A DNA stretch of 64,000 bases from Dallia pectoralis. Taxonomy: Eukaryota; Chordata; Actinopteri; Esociformes; Umbridae. Shown here in pieces: positions 62,395 through 64,000 of this stretch. The DNA is taken from NCBI GenBank assembly GCA_029465975.1, contig CM055736.1, positions 7,957,295 to 8,021,294 on the forward strand, read 5' to 3'. Each line of letters opens with the position of its first letter. The stretch's first letter is position 1. The notes under the pieces were generated by a model. It made no database searches and was not told where the DNA came from. It saw nothing but the letters and a program-made list of their open reading frames with translations. Position numbers and translations under genes: made by a program.

Positions 62395-62880
62395 TGCAAT
62401 CATATAGATGCGATCATATAGATGCGATCAGATAGATGCGATCAGACAGATGTGACCAGACAGATGCGATCAGATAGATGTGACCAGACAGATGTGATCA
62501 GACAGATGGGATCAGACAGATGCGATCAGATAGATGTGACCAGACAGATGTGATCAGACAGATGTGACCAGACAGATGTGATCAGACAGATGTGACCAGA
62601 CAGATGTGACCAGACAGATGAGATCAGACATATGTGATCAGACTGTATGTGACCAGACAGATGTGATCAGACTGTATGTGATCAGACAGATGTGATCAGA
62701 CAGATGTGATCAGACAGATGTGACCAGATAGATGTGACCAGACTGTATGTGACCAGACAGATGTGATCAGACTGTATGTGACCAGACAGATGTGATCAGA
62801 CTGTATGTGACCAGACAGATGTGATCAGACAGATGTGATCAGACAGATGTGACCAGACAGATGTGATCAGACTGTATGTG
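62395..62880. repeat. 14-bp minisatellite (GATGTGATCAGACA), about 34 units
   Basis: Units are GATGTGATCAGACA and GATGTGACCAGACA, with an occasional GTATGTGACCAGACT variant. The left end has GATGCGATCAGATA forms grading into the main array. Variants are interspersed. Confidence 0.94.
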
Positions 62881-64000
62881 TGTTGGTTGCTGTGACGTGG
62901 TTTATAAGTGGACTGTGTGGACTGTTGTCTCCAGTGTAAATACATCTACTTCAAGCCCGCTGCCAAACAAATGTATTATTAAGAGCTTAGTTGTATAATA
63001 GAGAGCCAACGACGGTATCGGATTTGCATCGATAGCGACAGATAGTCTTTGTTGCAGTATCGTAATCGTTATCGGACATAAAAAAGTGGTTTTGAGCCAT
63101 CCCTAGTTGTAAGGGTTCAAAGCTGGTTGTTGAGGACACATCCTGTACAGGTATTGGTTGTTTTTAGCCATTGGTGGTCATTTGCAATTCTACTTTCCTA
63201 AGGTGCAGGTCTGTACTTATTTTTTCTCTGTCGTCTAGTTTCTCTTTTCTTCTTTCTTCCATCTGTATAGTCCGTCTTTTCTTTCCCTTCCTTATTGCCC
63301 GGTGCTGTACAAACATCTGTGGAATGTTGGTACTCTCACATTTAGACATTTACTCAGTTTGATAACTTCTCCAGGACTCAATCGTAACATTATACATTTT
63401 TCCTCCATTCTCCACCTTCCCTTCTTCTACATTCCTCTGTCTCTCTTCCCTGTCTTTCCCTCTTCCAACATCTTCACCCTATTTCCCTCTTTCCTCTTTT
63501 CCCTCTCCCCTCGGCTCTCGCATACTGTATGCAGGCCCGCATTAACCTGCCGTTAGGCCCTGGGGCTGAGAGGCCCACAATTAAAAAAGTCTAATGATCA
63601 CGTTTGTCTATATAAAACAAAAGCAGAAAGCACGTTGGTCACTGGCATGGTCAGGAATAGCCGTAGAGCTATATCTTTGTTGGGAAACACTGTATGGAGT
63701 TTATACAGCTTAATACTTTTTGTAACTCCACTGCCGACGTGCTGCCCAAATTGTCATTCTGTACAAACTCCCTGAACTGCACCGCTTCCTCCACAAAGTC
63801 TGCTTCCAAATCACAGTGGTATTTCTTTGATTAATGATATTTGTTTGATTAATATTAAGTGTACAGACGGCATTAGGTTTATTACGCACTGTCACTTTAA
63901 GACCGAGTGTGCAGATCCAATTGCACTGATGCACATCCGATATTCTCACAACTGTACGTTTTGTAAAGACATAACCGACTGTGTTTACGTGAATACTCTC
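62881..64000. other. No supported gene; pyrimidine-rich stretch
   Basis: Around 63000-63110, TATCG/ATCGATAG-type motifs and GAGCCATCCCTA look like one end of a decayed hAT or similar element, but no partner end was found. A C/T-rich run lies at 63390-63530. Confidence 0.35.

Noticed and set aside
62395..62880. Array of GATC-containing sites as a functional origin or protein-binding cluster
   Set aside because: The motif is simply part of the 14-bp repeat; nothing else in the sequence supports a function.

Overview
The window is vertebrate nuclear DNA, almost certainly from a teleost fish. The genes have many short exons with GT-AG splice sites. Two of them match vertebrate families across their length: IFRD1 on the minus strand and BCL2L14 (Bcl-G) on the plus strand. 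The repeats are of fish type: a Ty3/Gypsy element, Tc1-like remnants, L2-like LINE pieces, hAT and PIF/Harbinger DNA transposons, a SINE-like 3' half and many minisatellites. The species cannot be named from the sequence.

Layout. 1-4928: the 3' part of a Ty3/Gypsy element (gag, broken pol, 3' LTR), cut by the left window edge. 5-39 kb: a long stretch with no gene I can support. It holds a palindromic MITE, three large minisatellites (29-bp at 9.7-10.7 kb, 19-bp at 12.2-12.8 kb, G-rich 20-bp at 15.5-16.5 kb), LINE fragments, a solo LTR with a target-site duplication and several Tc1-like remnants. 39.3-46.0 kb: complete IFRD1, 11 coding exons, with a 974-bp hAT element in its last intron. 46.3-53.1 kb: accessory DNA bounded by two inverted arms of about 420 bp. 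Inside is a second hAT copy of the same family, itself split by a 2.2-kb non-autonomous LTR element that carries its own tandem array. 53.5-56.2 kb: BCL2L14, with an apparent frameshift in a purine-rich tract. 57.8-60.4 kb: a two-gene PIF/Harbinger transposon with an intact spliced transposase and a Myb-like partner gene broken by a stop codon. 60.9-64 kb: an L2-like fragment, a 14-bp minisatellite and unassigned DNA.

The two host genes are unrelated in role. IFRD1 is a transcriptional co-regulator and BCL2L14 is an apoptosis-related Bcl-2 family member. They point away from each other, with the repeat-rich 46-53.5 kb block between their 5' ends. The strongest structural observations are the nested insertion, which can be proved from this window because the second hAT copy supplies the empty site; the GC-AG intron and start-overlapping upstream ORF of IFRD1; the BCL2L14 frame break; and the nearly autonomous Harbinger element. 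I found no clearly new gene system. The best candidates for something undescribed are the inverted-arm structure at 47.2-53.1 kb and the unidentified reading frames at 46.57-46.89 kb.
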